32,200 nucleotides of DNA from positions 1 through 32,200 of the forward strand of contig NZ_JAAXYC010000065.1 of NCBI RefSeq assembly GCF_018619185.1, given 5' to 3'. Both the position numbers and the translations under genes were made by a program. The notes below the pieces were generated by a model that was not told the DNA's origin, did not search any database, and was given only the letters and a program-made list of their open reading frames with translations. Shown one piece after another: positions 6,955-15,365 of this stretch. The stretch is from Streptomyces sp. McG3 (GTDB lineage Bacteria; Actinomycetota; Actinomycetes; Streptomycetales; Streptomycetaceae). Numbering within the stretch: the first letter of the stretch is position 1; each line of letters starts with the position of its first letter.

Positions 6955-7545
6955 ATGTCGGTGATCAGGCGTGGCGCGGTCAACCGGTCGCTGCTCGGTG
7001 TCGCCGGGCTGGTGCTGGTGGTCTGCGGCGGCTGGGTGGCCGTGGGTGATGGTTCGGCGTGGGTCCCGGTGGTGGACCGCGTCCCGCACTGGTGGCCGAC
7101 GCCCGCGTCGGACGGGGTGTTGCTGGACCGCGGATTGACGGCACGGCTCCGGGAGAACAGTTGGTGGAGCCTCGCGCTGATCGCCGGGCTCGCCCTCGTT
7201 CTGGCGCTGCTGGTGTGGTGGTTGGCCCGTCAGGCGCGGTCGGGCAGGACCCGTTGGTCGGTGCTGCCACGGAGCGGGCCGGTATTGCGCAGGCGTGCCT
7301 GGGAACGGGCGATGACCACACAGGTGGCGGCGTTCGACAACGTGGCGCGTGCCCGCGTGCGTCTGGTGGGCCGGCCACCGCGGACGGTGGTGACGGTGGT
7401 CGCGGAGCCCGGGGCCCGGCCTGCGCAGGTCGTGCGGTCCGTGGCCGGGGCCATCGCGGACGCCCGTGACAGCGGCGGCGTACAGCGTCTGTCGGCCGAC
7501 GTACGGGTCCGGGTCGCGAACCGCAGGGAGCGCCGCACGCGTTGA
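6955..7545 (+). CDS. AmaP-like alkaline shock response membrane anchor protein
   Basis: 196 residues. It has two membrane segments, about residues 13-32 (LGVAGLVLVVCGGWVAVGDG) and 72-92 (WWSLALIAGLALVLALLVWW), with a loop between them. The cytoplasmic domain (about 100-190) includes AFDNVARARVRLVGRPPRTV and VTVVAEPGARPAQVVRSVAG. This is the AmaP layout: a helical hairpin in the membrane and a domain that tethers Asp23. ATG 6955 has GAGAGG about 8 nt upstream and lies 4 nt after the previous stop. It is the last gene of the operon. The C-terminal domain is similar to that of the preceding protein, suggesting duplication. Confidence 0.8.
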   Translation: MSVIRRGAVNRSLLGVAGLVLVVCGGWVAVGDGSAWVPVVDRVPHWWPTPASDGVLLDRGLTARLRENSWWSLALIAGLALVLALLVWWLARQARSGRTRWSVLPRSGPVLRRRAWERAMTTQVAAFDNVARARVRLVGRPPRTVVTVVAEPGARPAQVVRSVAGAIADARDSGGVQRLSADVRVRVANRRERRTR

Positions 7546-7746
7546 ACCGCCGCGGCCCGTGTGCCGGGTCGCCCCACGGTGGTCGGGCCGCCGTTCACGG
7601 CTGTGCGTGGGGGCACTCCGGAGCTGCTCCCACCCGCGCACCCACAGAACTACTCACGAGTAAGGTATGGGCTCCGGGATGTCGGCCCACGGCCCGTACG
7701 GCACCCGGGCGTGGCCCGTCAACGGCCGTGGACAAGGAGTCTCACC
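7546..7746 (+). promoter_or_regulatory. leader of the SRPBCC gene with TACTC-AC-GAGTA operator-like dyad
   Basis: The 201-bp gap contains TACTCACGAGTA (7651-7662), 5-bp arms around 2 nt, overlapping a -10-like TAAGGT (7661-7666). TACTC-type dyads of this form are common TetR-family operators in actinobacteria. I see no good -35 box and no convincing terminator for the operon ending at 7545. Confidence 0.35.
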
Positions 7747-8265
7747 GTGCCCCGCACCATGTCCGTAGCAGACAGCATCGTCATCGGCGCCAGCCCGGAG
7801 CAAGTCTATGAACAGCTCAGCGACCCCACGGCGATGGGGCGTTGGAGCCCGGAGAACCGTGGCGCGACCGTGCACGGCGAGCGGCGTGATGCGTACGTCG
7901 GCATGGTCTTCGAGGGCCGGAACAAGCGCGGTGCGGCGCGCTGGACGACACGGTGCACCGTGACGGCGGCCGACCCCGGCGAGCGCTTCGCCTTCCGGGT
8001 GCACGCGATCGGGCTGCGGCGCCCTCTGCTCCCGGGGCCGATCGCAACGTGGGAGTACCGTTTCGAGGCGGTGGACGGCGCGACCCGGGTCACCGAGACC
8101 TGGACCGATGACCGGCGTCGTTGGCCTGACTTCCTCGCCAACGCGTTCGATCGCGTCGCGACGGGCGGGAAGACCTTCGCGCAGTTCCAGGGCGGCAACA
8201 TCCGTACGACGCTGAAGCGTCTCAAGGCAGCCCTGGAGGCGGACGTCCGGGGCACCGGAAGCTAG
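7747..8265 (+). CDS. SRPBCC (START-like) family protein
   Basis: 172 residues. The opening MSVADSIVIGASPEQVYEQL and SDPTAMGRWSPE are the hallmark of polyketide cyclase/dehydrase-type SRPBCC proteins: first strand, then helix, then the x-W-SPE turn. These have a deep hydrophobic cavity that binds lipids or aromatic ligands; the ligand here is unknown. The C-terminal helix (FDRVATGGKTFAQFQGGNIR) closes the fold. GTG 7747 is chosen because AAGGAG is 7 nt upstream; the frame continues upstream without a better start. It is a single gene, convergent with the pentapeptide-repeat gene. Confidence 0.85.
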   Translation: MPRTMSVADSIVIGASPEQVYEQLSDPTAMGRWSPENRGATVHGERRDAYVGMVFEGRNKRGAARWTTRCTVTAADPGERFAFRVHAIGLRRPLLPGPIATWEYRFEAVDGATRVTETWTDDRRRWPDFLANAFDRVATGGKTFAQFQGGNIRTTLKRLKAALEADVRGTGS

Positions 8266-8295
8266 GCATGCCAGACGGTCAGGTGAACCAGGTGG

Positions 8296-9138
8296 TCAGG
8301 CGGCCCAGTGCGGAGGGCGGCTCAGGGATGTGGGAAGTGCTGTCTTCGCATTGCCCTTGGCGGCGTTGAGCTGGGCCTGGGTGAGGAACAGGCTTCCCGT
8401 GAGGTCGGCGCCCGAGAGGTCGGCGTCACGGAAGTCCGCGCCGATGAGGTCGGCCAGGCGGAGGTCGGCGCCGGTGAGATCGGCGGCGATCAGATAGGCC
8501 CCGCGGAGGTCCGCCGCGCGCAGGTCGGCTCCGCGCAGGCGGGCCCCGATGAGGTCCGCACCACGGTGGTTGCGCTTCTTGCGGCGGGGCGCGGCCGCCC
8601 GGACGAGTTCGCTGGTGCGCAGGAGCAGCCCGGCGACCCGATCGCGGTGACCGGCGACGTCAAGTTCCGCGAAGTCGACGCCCGGCCGTGTGGTGTGCCG
8701 TTCCGTCTCTGCGAGGGCCCGGCGGATCTCGCCATGCAGGGGACGTGCGTCAGGCAGGGTAAGGGCCTCGGTGAGGTACCACAGCAGTTCGTGGAGCTGA
8801 CGCATGACCGGGAACACCTGGAACATCTGCGCGGCGAGGTCGGGGTACGTACGCCAGTCACGGCCACCGTAGGTCACCTGGGAGACCTGCTGGCCGGCGC
8901 CGAAGCAGTCGTACACGGTGCAGCCGGAGAAGCCCTTCGGCCGCAGCCGGGTGTGGATGCCGCAGCGGAAGTCCTTCTGAAGGTTGGGGCAGGGCCGCCC
9001 GGCGTCCTTGTCGATGGCGAAGTCCGCCGAGGCCGTCAGCGTGAGGGCGACGCAGCACAGAGCGAAACAGTTCGCGCAGTCCGCGCGCAGGGCCTCCCGT
9101 CCGTTGTCGGGCACGGCGGTCGGTTCGTTGTCGGGCAC
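8296..9138 (-). CDS. pentapeptide-repeat protein with an N-terminal Cys-rich metal-binding-like domain
   Basis: 280 residues from GTG 9138. Residues 21-78 hold eight cysteines (C21, C24, C28, C29, C50, C59, C73, C78). The order Cx2Cx3CC, PC, CGIH, GC, YDC resembles the zinc/iron-chelating YkgJ-type domain. About 195-250 is a run of roughly a dozen pentapeptide repeats (GADL, RAADL, LIGAD, DADLSGADL), which fold as a right-handed square beta-helix. A helical spacer joins the two. The ribosome site for GTG 9138 is weak (GAGGA, 11 nt away); GTG 9114 or an upstream start are possible. Function is unknown; it ends 30 nt from the convergent SRPBCC gene. Confidence 0.82.
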   Translation of the reverse strand: MPDNEPTAVPDNGREALRADCANCFALCCVALTLTASADFAIDKDAGRPCPNLQKDFRCGIHTRLRPKGFSGCTVYDCFGAGQQVSQVTYGGRDWRTYPDLAAQMFQVFPVMRQLHELLWYLTEALTLPDARPLHGEIRRALAETERHTTRPGVDFAELDVAGHRDRVAGLLLRTSELVRAAAPRRKKRNHRGADLIGARLRGADLRAADLRGAYLIAADLTGADLRLADLIGADFRDADLSGADLTGSLFLTQAQLNAAKGNAKTALPTSLSRPPHWAA

Positions 9139-9352
9139 GGGCGGCGGGTCCTCGCGTGAAGGGTGCTGCGGAAAGTACGGGTGCAGAGCACACGAGTCTA
9201 CCGACGGGCCGGGAGGTGGCACTCCCGGCGGCCCCTGTCGGCTCTGTTCAGCGCCGTCGGCCACGGCACCCGTCGACCCTTGCGGATCCCCAGGGGTACC
9301 GCCTGCCGCCGCCGGTGCAGACTGGGCACGGTATGGATCGCGAGGGGGACAC

Positions 9353-9880
9353 ATGGGCACCGAGGAGAGCAACGGATTCGAGCCCGCGACCGGCGACGGC
9401 CCACCGGCCGCCGAACCCGCGGCGGCACGGGCCGCTTCGGTGCGGACCGCGTTCGAGGGGCTGCTGCAGATCCGCCGGCTCACCGGCGCCGGGCGGCCCG
9501 ACCCCGTGGCCGCACCGGCTCCGTGGGAGGTGAACCGCCCGGTCAGGGCGATCGCGTTGGCTCTGGAAAGGTCAGGGGCCACACCTTCGGCCGTCGACCC
9601 GTCGGGACAACGCGTGTCGGCCGGGTACCGGGTGAGCGACGGGGAGTCGGCAGGTTCGGCACGGGTCGAGTGGACCGGACCTCCCCGCAGCGGCGCCGCT
9701 CATGACGAGGAGGCGGCGCTGGCCGGCTGCGCTTCGGCCTTGCGGGAACTGGGCTGGACGGTCCTGCTCTACCGAGGGCCCCGCAGACGGCGTTACCTGG
9801 AGGTGGAGCCGCCGAGCGGGTTGTCCGGCGGGCAGGACCGGGCGTGGGACGGCGTTGTCAGACCCATGGGGGATGCTTGA
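9353..9880 (+). CDS. conserved-looking protein of unknown function
   Basis: 175 residues, cytoplasmic, no membrane segment. After an Ala/Pro-rich N-terminus (about 1-25) it has a helical part (SVRTAFEGLLQIRRL), a region with a Trp and two Arg clusters, and a final strand-rich part (WTVLLYRGPRRRRYLEVEPP). I do not recognise the family. ATG 9353 is preceded by GAGGGGG. The frame stays open upstream because of GC bias but lacks another good start. It is followed 32 nt later by the small gene at 9913, probably in the same transcript. Confidence 0.7.
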   Translation: MGTEESNGFEPATGDGPPAAEPAAARAASVRTAFEGLLQIRRLTGAGRPDPVAAPAPWEVNRPVRAIALALERSGATPSAVDPSGQRVSAGYRVSDGESAGSARVEWTGPPRSGAAHDEEAALAGCASALRELGWTVLLYRGPRRRRYLEVEPPSGLSGGQDRAWDGVVRPMGDA

Positions 9881-9912
9881 CGGTCCGACAGCTCTGAGGA
9901 GGAGACGCTGAG

Positions 9913-10152
9913 ATGGACAACGACGAGCTCGCCGCGGCGCAGGCGTACGTCCGGCTGCTGGAAGCCACCCGGGCAGCGCTCGCGGACCCCGACGACGCAC
10001 CGGTCTACCTGCCGCTGCTCAACTCTCCGATGCGGGAGGCCGACCATGCCCTGCGCAGCGCGGGGCTGACGGGCAACGAGGACCGGCTGTTCGCTCTCGT
10101 ACGGGCACTGCAGCCGAGCCTCTCCGGCAGCGACAGACAGGCGGGGCGGTAG
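9913..10152 (+). CDS. small helical protein of unknown function
   Basis: 79 residues, predicted to be mostly helical (ELAAAQAYVRLLEATRAALA, then MREADHALRSAG and NEDRLFALVRALQ). GAGGAGGAG lies upstream of the ATG, a strong ribosome site. It follows the gene ending at 9880 by 32 nt on the same strand. I recognise no family or motif. Confidence 0.7.
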   Translation: MDNDELAAAQAYVRLLEATRAALADPDDAPVYLPLLNSPMREADHALRSAGLTGNEDRLFALVRALQPSLSGSDRQAGR

Positions 10153-10167
10153 GGCCGGCGTCGGCCC
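10152..10167. terminator. short GC-rich hairpin between convergent genes
   Basis: GGGCCG (10152-10157), GCGT loop, CGGCCC (10162-10167). A 6-bp stem lies between two convergent stops (10152 and 10186). Weak, but correctly placed for a terminator. Confidence 0.35.
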
Positions 10168-10185
10168 GGCACCCGCCGGTCCGTC

Positions 10186-11289
10186 CTATCCGGCCTGTCC
10201 CCCGTAGGCGGGGGTGCACGTGGGTTCCGGAGCGAGTCCGAGCTCCTGTTCGCCGGGGCCGAGCGGTGCGAAGAACCGGGCGACCTCCTGGTCGTCGACC
10301 TCGGCGAGGGAGCCCGGCTTCCACTGCGGTGCGTTGTCCTTGTCGATGATCCGGGCTCGCACCCCTTCCACGAAATCTGGGTGTTCGAACGCCCGGCTGG
10401 AGACACGGAACTCCTGGTCGAGAACGGCCTCCAGGCTGTCGAGCCGGGCTGCCCGGCGGACTGCGGCGAGCGTCACCTTGAGCGCGAGCGGCGACTTGGT
10501 CAGGAGTTCGTCCGATGCCGCCTCCGCCGCGGTAACACCGCTCTCACGCAGCCGCCGGAGGATCTCCTCCACGCTGTCCGCCGCGTAGCAATCGTCGATC
10601 CAGTCGCGTTGCGCCGCGAGCTCGCCGGACGGCGGGTCCGTGGCGAACCGCTGGACGATGCCCGCCACCGACGGGTCCTGGCCGGCCGGCTCTCCCAGTG
10701 CCTCGGTCAGGGCAGGCAGGAGGCGGGCAGGGACGTGATGATCGGCCAGACCGCAGAGAACGGCGTCGGCCGCCCCGACGGATCGGCCAGTGAGCGCCAG
10801 ATGGGTGCCCAGTTCGCCGGGGGCGGTGGCCAGCAGGCGGGTGCCCCCGACATCGGGCACGAAGCCGATCGCGGTCTCGGGCATGGCGACGCGTGAGCGT
10901 TCGGTGACGACACGGATTCCCGAGTGTGCGGACACCCCGACTCCTCCGCCCATCACGATGCCGTCCATCAGTGCGACGTACGGCTTGGGGAATCGGGCGA
11001 TGCGGGCATTGAGGCGGTACTCGTCACGCCAGAACTCCAGGGACGCGCGTCCCGAGGCCCGTGCGTCGTCGTGCAGGGCCCGAATGTCGCCACCGGCGCA
11101 CAGGCCCCGGTCGCCGGCCCCGGACAGCAGGACCGACGCGATCGATTCGTCCTGCTCGGCGCGGGACAGGGCCTCGTCGAGAAGCCGCACCATGGTGTGG
11201 CTGAGAGCGTTGAGCGCCCGGGGGCGGTTCAGTGTGAGGTGCAGACATGTGCCCCTCTTCTCCAGCAGGACGGGCCGGTCGTCGTTCAT
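10186..11289 (-). CDS. 3-hydroxyisobutyryl-CoA hydrolase (crotonase family)
   Basis: 367 residues. Crotonase fold: LNRPRALNALSHTM near the N-terminus, the oxyanion-hole motif CAGGDI, then IVMGGGVGVSAHSGIRV and the catalytic stretch MPETAIGFVPDVGG, whose Glu and Asp mark the HIBCH branch rather than ordinary enoyl-CoA hydratases. The length (~350-380) also fits HIBCH. It hydrolyses 3-hydroxyisobutyryl-CoA to free acid and CoA in valine breakdown. The C-terminal part (about 250-340) includes SPLALKVTLAAVRRA and the family motif FVEGVRARIIDKDNAPQWKP. ATG 11289 has GGAG 8 nt upstream; a longer frame to 11337 lacks one. It is divergent from the SpoIIE-type gene. Confidence 0.92.
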   Translation of the reverse strand: MNDDRPVLLEKRGTCLHLTLNRPRALNALSHTMVRLLDEALSRAEQDESIASVLLSGAGDRGLCAGGDIRALHDDARASGRASLEFWRDEYRLNARIARFPKPYVALMDGIVMGGGVGVSAHSGIRVVTERSRVAMPETAIGFVPDVGGTRLLATAPGELGTHLALTGRSVGAADAVLCGLADHHVPARLLPALTEALGEPAGQDPSVAGIVQRFATDPPSGELAAQRDWIDDCYAADSVEEILRRLRESGVTAAEAASDELLTKSPLALKVTLAAVRRAARLDSLEAVLDQEFRVSSRAFEHPDFVEGVRARIIDKDNAPQWKPGSLAEVDDQEVARFFAPLGPGEQELGLAPEPTCTPAYGGQAG

Positions 11290-11528
11290 GCGTGCGCTCC
11301 GCTCGCTGAGCTCGTGGACACGTGGGACGCCCTCCATGGTCGCTGACGGCCTTCCGCTGCCGCCCCGCGCCCCCCGGACCGGCCCGGGAGCGGGTATGCG
11401 GGCGCGTGGGGCGCGGGCGTGAGGGTTCGCGGCCGAGCCGCTGTGGCACTCCGATGGTTGCGGCTCGACAATTGAGGCCTACGGGGTCCGCCGACGTGCG
11501 GCCCCGCCGGACGACCTCCGGAGCTGGC

Positions 11529-13661
11529 ATGACCGACGACGAACGGCGGCAGGACGCCGAGGCCTCTCCGCTCCGCCGGATCGACCGGAAGACCAACGGT
11601 GAGATCCGGCCGACGGAACGCCTCGCCATGAATCGGACCGGCAGCTTCGACTGGGATCTGGACACCCGGACCCTGGACATCGACGAGGCCGGGCTGATGG
11701 TGTTCGGCGTGGATCCTGCGTCGTTCGACGCGCGCCCGGGCGCTCTGCTGGAGCACCTGGAACCGGCGGAACGGGCCCGGCTCGACGTCACGATCGACGA
11801 GGCCATCACGGGCGGCAGCAATTCCTACAGCGTCCACTTCCGTGTGCCGCTGGACGACGGGACCACGCAGTGGACCCATGTCCAGGCCCGCATTCTGCGA
11901 TCGAAGGACGGAAGGGCGCACCGGATCGTGGGCGTCGTCCGGGACGCGACGGCGGAGGTCACCCATTCGGCCTTCGTTCTCGATCTGGAAAAGCGGCGGC
12001 AGCGCCAGACAAATATCGTTGAACGGACAACGAGCGCCATGTCCCGTGCGGTGACCGTGGACGACGTGACGGCAGCCCTCACCGGACCCGGCGGGCTGGC
12101 CCGGCTCGGCGCCGACGGCCTCGCGCTGGGGCTCGTGGAGAATTCCGCGCTGAACATCGTCGCCCTGAGCGGCGAGTCACTCGAGGTGCTCGACGGACTC
12201 GGCTCCGGTGATCTCGACCGCAACCTCCCCCTCGCGGACACCATCCGCAGCGGACGCCCCCGGTTCATCACCTCCCTCTCAGCGCTGGCCCGTCGCTACC
12301 CGGAACTGGAGCCGCATCTCGGGAGGCTGAGGTTTCGGGCGGCGGCGTATCTTCCGCTGGTGGCCCAGGCCCGGTCGCTCGGTGGTCTGGCCCTCTTCTA
12401 CCGCGAGCGCACGGTCTTCAACGCGGACGAGCGCATCCTGTGCCTGGGCCTCGCTGCCATCGTGGCCCAGTCCCTGCAACGGGCGATGCTCTTCGACGAG
12501 GAGCGGGAGTTCGCCACCCAGCTCCAGTCCGCGATGCTCCCGCCCCGGATACAGGACGTCGAGGGCGGCGAGATCGCGGTCCGGTACCACGCGGCGTGGA
12601 GCGGCCGGCAGGTCGGTGGCGACTGGTACGACGTGATCACCCTGCCCAAGAACCGATACGGACTGGTCGTGGGGGACGTACAAGGACACGACACCCACGC
12701 GGCCGCGATCATGGGCCAGTTGCGCATCGCCCTGCGCGCGTACGCCGCCGAGGGGCACCCGCCGGCCACCGTGCTGGCACGGGCCTCCCGATTCCTGGCC
12801 GAACTGGACACCGACCGCTTCGCCACCTGCACCTACGCCCAGGTCGACCTGGCGTCCGGAGCGGCGCAGGTGGTACGGGCCGGGCACCTCGGCCCGTTGA
12901 TCCGCCACCTCGACGGGCGGGTCGGCAGCCCGCAGGTGCGCGGCGGCCTGCCGCTGGGCACCTCCACGGACCTCCAGGACGAGGAGTACCCGGAGACCCG
13001 GCTGGACCTGGTGCCCGGTGAGACGTTCGTCCTGTACACGGACGGGCTGGTGGAGGAGCCCGGAGCCGACCTGGACACCGGGATCGACGCGCTGCGCAAC
13101 GAGGTGAGCGCCGGGCCCGCCGGGGCCGAGGCACTGGCGGATCACCTGTCGGAACGGCTGTGGGAACGGTGGGGGTCGGGGGACGATGTGGCACTCCTCG
13201 TCCTGCGCCGAAGCCCCGACGTGGGGTCGTCGCACGCGCCGCGGCTGCACCAGTACATTCACCAGGCGGATCCCGAAGGGCTCTCGGACGCCCGCGCGAT
13301 CGTGCGCCAGGCCCTCGCCGACTGGGACATGGCCGAGTTCGCCGACGATGCCGAGTTGGTCACGGGCGAGTTGTTGGTGAACGTGCTGCTGCACACCGAG
13401 GGCGGGGCCGTCCTGACGCTGGAGGTGTTGCCCGAACCGGTGCGGCGGATCCGGCTGTCGGTCCAGGACCGTTCCAGCGCCTGGCCCCGTCGGCGTACGC
13501 CGGGCGAGACGTCCACATCAGGGCGGGGGCTGCTCCTGCTCGACGCGGTCGCCACGCGCTGGGGCATCGAGCCGAGGGGCGAGGGCAAGGCCGTCTGGTG
13601 CGAGATCGGCCCCGCTCCCCCGCCGGCCACCACACCGCCCCGGACGGTCGCGGAACGGTGA
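11529..13661 (+). CDS. PAS-GAF-SpoIIE (PP2C)-HATPase regulatory phosphatase
   Basis: 710 residues, soluble. PAS domain about 35-145 (SFDWDLDTRTLDIDEAGLMV). GAF domain about 160-325 (ending in LGLAAIVAQSLQRAM). PP2C/SpoIIE phosphatase about 340-560 with metal-binding Asp residues in GGDWYDV, GDVQGHD, YTDGLVEE and SGDDVALLV. HATPase (anti-sigma kinase-like) domain about 575-700 with the N-box ELLVNVLLHTEGG and G-box GRGLLLLDAVATRWG. Such proteins dephosphorylate anti-anti-sigma proteins and may also phosphorylate them, in partner-switching control of sigma factors. The signal sensed through PAS/GAF is unknown. ATG 11529 has CGGAG 6 nt upstream. No STAS gene is near. Confidence 0.93.
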   Translation: MTDDERRQDAEASPLRRIDRKTNGEIRPTERLAMNRTGSFDWDLDTRTLDIDEAGLMVFGVDPASFDARPGALLEHLEPAERARLDVTIDEAITGGSNSYSVHFRVPLDDGTTQWTHVQARILRSKDGRAHRIVGVVRDATAEVTHSAFVLDLEKRRQRQTNIVERTTSAMSRAVTVDDVTAALTGPGGLARLGADGLALGLVENSALNIVALSGESLEVLDGLGSGDLDRNLPLADTIRSGRPRFITSLSALARRYPELEPHLGRLRFRAAAYLPLVAQARSLGGLALFYRERTVFNADERILCLGLAAIVAQSLQRAMLFDEEREFATQLQSAMLPPRIQDVEGGEIAVRYHAAWSGRQVGGDWYDVITLPKNRYGLVVGDVQGHDTHAAAIMGQLRIALRAYAAEGHPPATVLARASRFLAELDTDRFATCTYAQVDLASGAAQVVRAGHLGPLIRHLDGRVGSPQVRGGLPLGTSTDLQDEEYPETRLDLVPGETFVLYTDGLVEEPGADLDTGIDALRNEVSAGPAGAEALADHLSERLWERWGSGDDVALLVLRRSPDVGSSHAPRLHQYIHQADPEGLSDARAIVRQALADWDMAEFADDAELVTGELLVNVLLHTEGGAVLTLEVLPEPVRRIRLSVQDRSSAWPRRRTPGETSTSGRGLLLLDAVATRWGIEPRGEGKAVWCEIGPAPPPATTPPRTVAER

Positions 13662-13671
13662 CGGACGGAAA

Positions 13672-13709
13672 GGGGGTGCCGCCATCACCGCGGTGATGGC
13701 GGCACCCCC
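13672..13709. terminator. perfect 38-bp palindrome, bidirectional terminator
   Basis: A perfect inverted repeat: 19-nt arms at 13672-13690 and 13691-13709, beginning GGGGGTGCCGCC and ending in CCCCC. It lies between convergent genes ending at 13661 and 13725 and should form a very stable hairpin in either transcript. Confidence 0.88.
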
Positions 13710-13724
13710 CTCGACCGCGGAGCG

Positions 13725-14366
13725 TCAGTTCTGGGCGGTACGCCGCTTGCGGACGGCCCACAGGATGCCGCCACCGGCCAGCAGCACCGCGAGGGCGGCG
13801 CCCCCGATGACCGGCGTCGACGACGACGAGCCGGTCTCGGCCAGGTCCGGCGAGCTCGGGCTCGGGGCGGGCACGGCGGGCGCGGACTCCGAAGGCTGCT
13901 CACTGGGGGTGGCACTCGGCTCGGGCGTCCCGGTGGACGGCGTCTCCGACGGGGTCGGCTCGCCCGGGACCGACTCGGTCGGGGTCGGGGTCGGCGTGGG
14001 CTCCTCGTCGCACACCTCCGCCGTCTTCGTCTCGTCGATGGAGTGCTTGCCTTCGCCGTCGCCGTCCTTGACGACCAGTCGGACGGTCACCGGCTCGTCG
14101 TGCTCGGGAAGCGTCAGCTTCTTGTGGAACTCACGGCCGAACGTCTCGGTGGGCAGCAGGCCCTTCCCGTCCACCGTGACGGTCACCGTGTTGGGGACAT
14201 CGCTCGTGTAGTTGGTGAGGTCAACAGTCACCTCGGAGCAGGTCACGGCCCAGGTGGGGGTGTGAGCCGCGGCCGGACCGGCGGAGATGACGCCTCCGGT
14301 CAGACCGACGACCGCAGCGGCCACGAGTGCTCCCGCGCCACGCCACGATCTCCTGGGTATGGTCAT
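13725..14366 (-). CDS. LAETG-anchored cell-surface protein (sortase substrate)
   Basis: 213 residues. Signal peptide about 1-34 (RRSWRG, then GALVAAAVVGLTGGVISAG, cleavage after PAAA). The folded domain, about 35-119, has cysteines C43 and C119 that could pair. A Pro/Thr/Ser/Glu-rich stalk runs about 121-173 (TPTPTPTES). The sorting signal is LAETG (175-179), a hydrophobic stretch (VIGGAALAVLLAGGGILWAV) and the tail RKRR. LAXTG is the motif used by class E sortases in Streptomyces, so the protein is probably linked to peptidoglycan. ATG 14366 has GGAGGAAG 6 nt upstream. No sortase gene is near. The function of the exposed domain is unknown. Confidence 0.9.
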   Translation of the reverse strand: MTIPRRSWRGAGALVAAAVVGLTGGVISAGPAAAHTPTWAVTCSEVTVDLTNYTSDVPNTVTVTVDGKGLLPTETFGREFHKKLTLPEHDEPVTVRLVVKDGDGEGKHSIDETKTAEVCDEEPTPTPTPTESVPGEPTPSETPSTGTPEPSATPSEQPSESAPAVPAPSPSSPDLAETGSSSSTPVIGGAALAVLLAGGGILWAVRKRRTAQN

Positions 14367-14601
14367 GGATTCTTCCTCCAGATACGTCTCATCGCCCGAA
14401 TGGCGGTGGGGCGCACAGTACTGCCATCGTCCAGGAACGGCGCAGTCGCCCCATGCGTAACCCGTCGCACCAACTCCGGGCACCGCCCCGTTACTTCCGG
14501 CAACGCGGGCAGGCCTCACGTCGCACTGTCCTCCGGTCCGGCCGAATGAGAGGGTGGACCGCGCATCTATCTGCCGCCACCCACGCGCCTGAGCCTGGAG
14601 C

Positions 14602-15315
14602 ATGACCCGTTCTATGCGATTGCTGCTGATCCGTCACGGCCAGACACCGTCCAACGTCGGCCACTTCCTGGACACCGCCCGCCCCGGCCCCGGCCTCACC
14701 GACCTGGGGCTGCGGCAGGCAGCCGCCCTCCCCGGGGCACTCGCCGGGGAGGACATCGCCTCCTTGTACGCCTCCACCCTGACCCGTACCCAACTCACGG
14801 CCGCGCCCCTCGCCGCGGAGCGCGGCATCGAGGTCCGGATCCGCGACGGGATCCGCGAACTGTCGGCCGGTGACCTGGAGATGCGGGCTGACGAGGACGC
14901 GGTCCGGCGATACCTGACGACCGCCTTCGCCTGGTCCGCCGGGGACGTCGCCCGCCGGATGCCCGGGGGTGAGAACGGGACGGAGGCGCTGTCCCGCTTC
15001 GACGCCGTGGTGGCCGAGGCAGCGGGCGACGGGGAGCGCGGGACCGTGGCGCTCGTCAGTCATGGTGCCGCTATCCGGGTGTGGGCGGCCGCCCGCGCAC
15101 GGAACGTCACGGTCGGGTTCGCCGCCGAACACAGCCTGGAGAACACGGGCGTGGTGGTGGTCGAGGGCTCACCGGACTCGGGATGGACGGCTCTCTCCTG
15201 GGCCGGGACCGTCGTCCCGGGGGCCAGCGCGAGCGGCGCGGCGGACGCCGGCCCCGCAGGTCGTACACTGCCGGGCCCGGAGCTTGGATCCACAACGGAT
15301 CATCCCTTCGGCTGA
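14602..15315 (+). CDS. histidine phosphatase family protein (phosphoglycerate mutase-like)
   Basis: 237 residues. The catalytic RHG motif is at residues 11-13 (LLLIRHGQTPSNVG). The supporting Arg lies in STLTRTQLTAAPL, a general-acid Glu in GIRELSAGDLE, and the second His in LVSHGAAIRVW, so all four key positions appear present. The fold transfers phosphate through a phospho-His. The substrate cannot be deduced; the family covers mutases, sugar phosphatases and nucleotide phosphatases. About 35 C-terminal residues are low-complexity. ATG 14602 sits very close to GGAG; ATG 14614 is a possible alternative. Confidence 0.88.
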   Translation: MTRSMRLLLIRHGQTPSNVGHFLDTARPGPGLTDLGLRQAAALPGALAGEDIASLYASTLTRTQLTAAPLAAERGIEVRIRDGIRELSAGDLEMRADEDAVRRYLTTAFAWSAGDVARRMPGGENGTEALSRFDAVVAEAAGDGERGTVALVSHGAAIRVWAAARARNVTVGFAAEHSLENTGVVVVEGSPDSGWTALSWAGTVVPGASASGAADAGPAGRTLPGPELGSTTDHPFG

Positions 15316-15365
15316 TCACCGCGCTCGCACCCTTCGATGAGGGCCTGGGACTGTGAAGACGGTCG

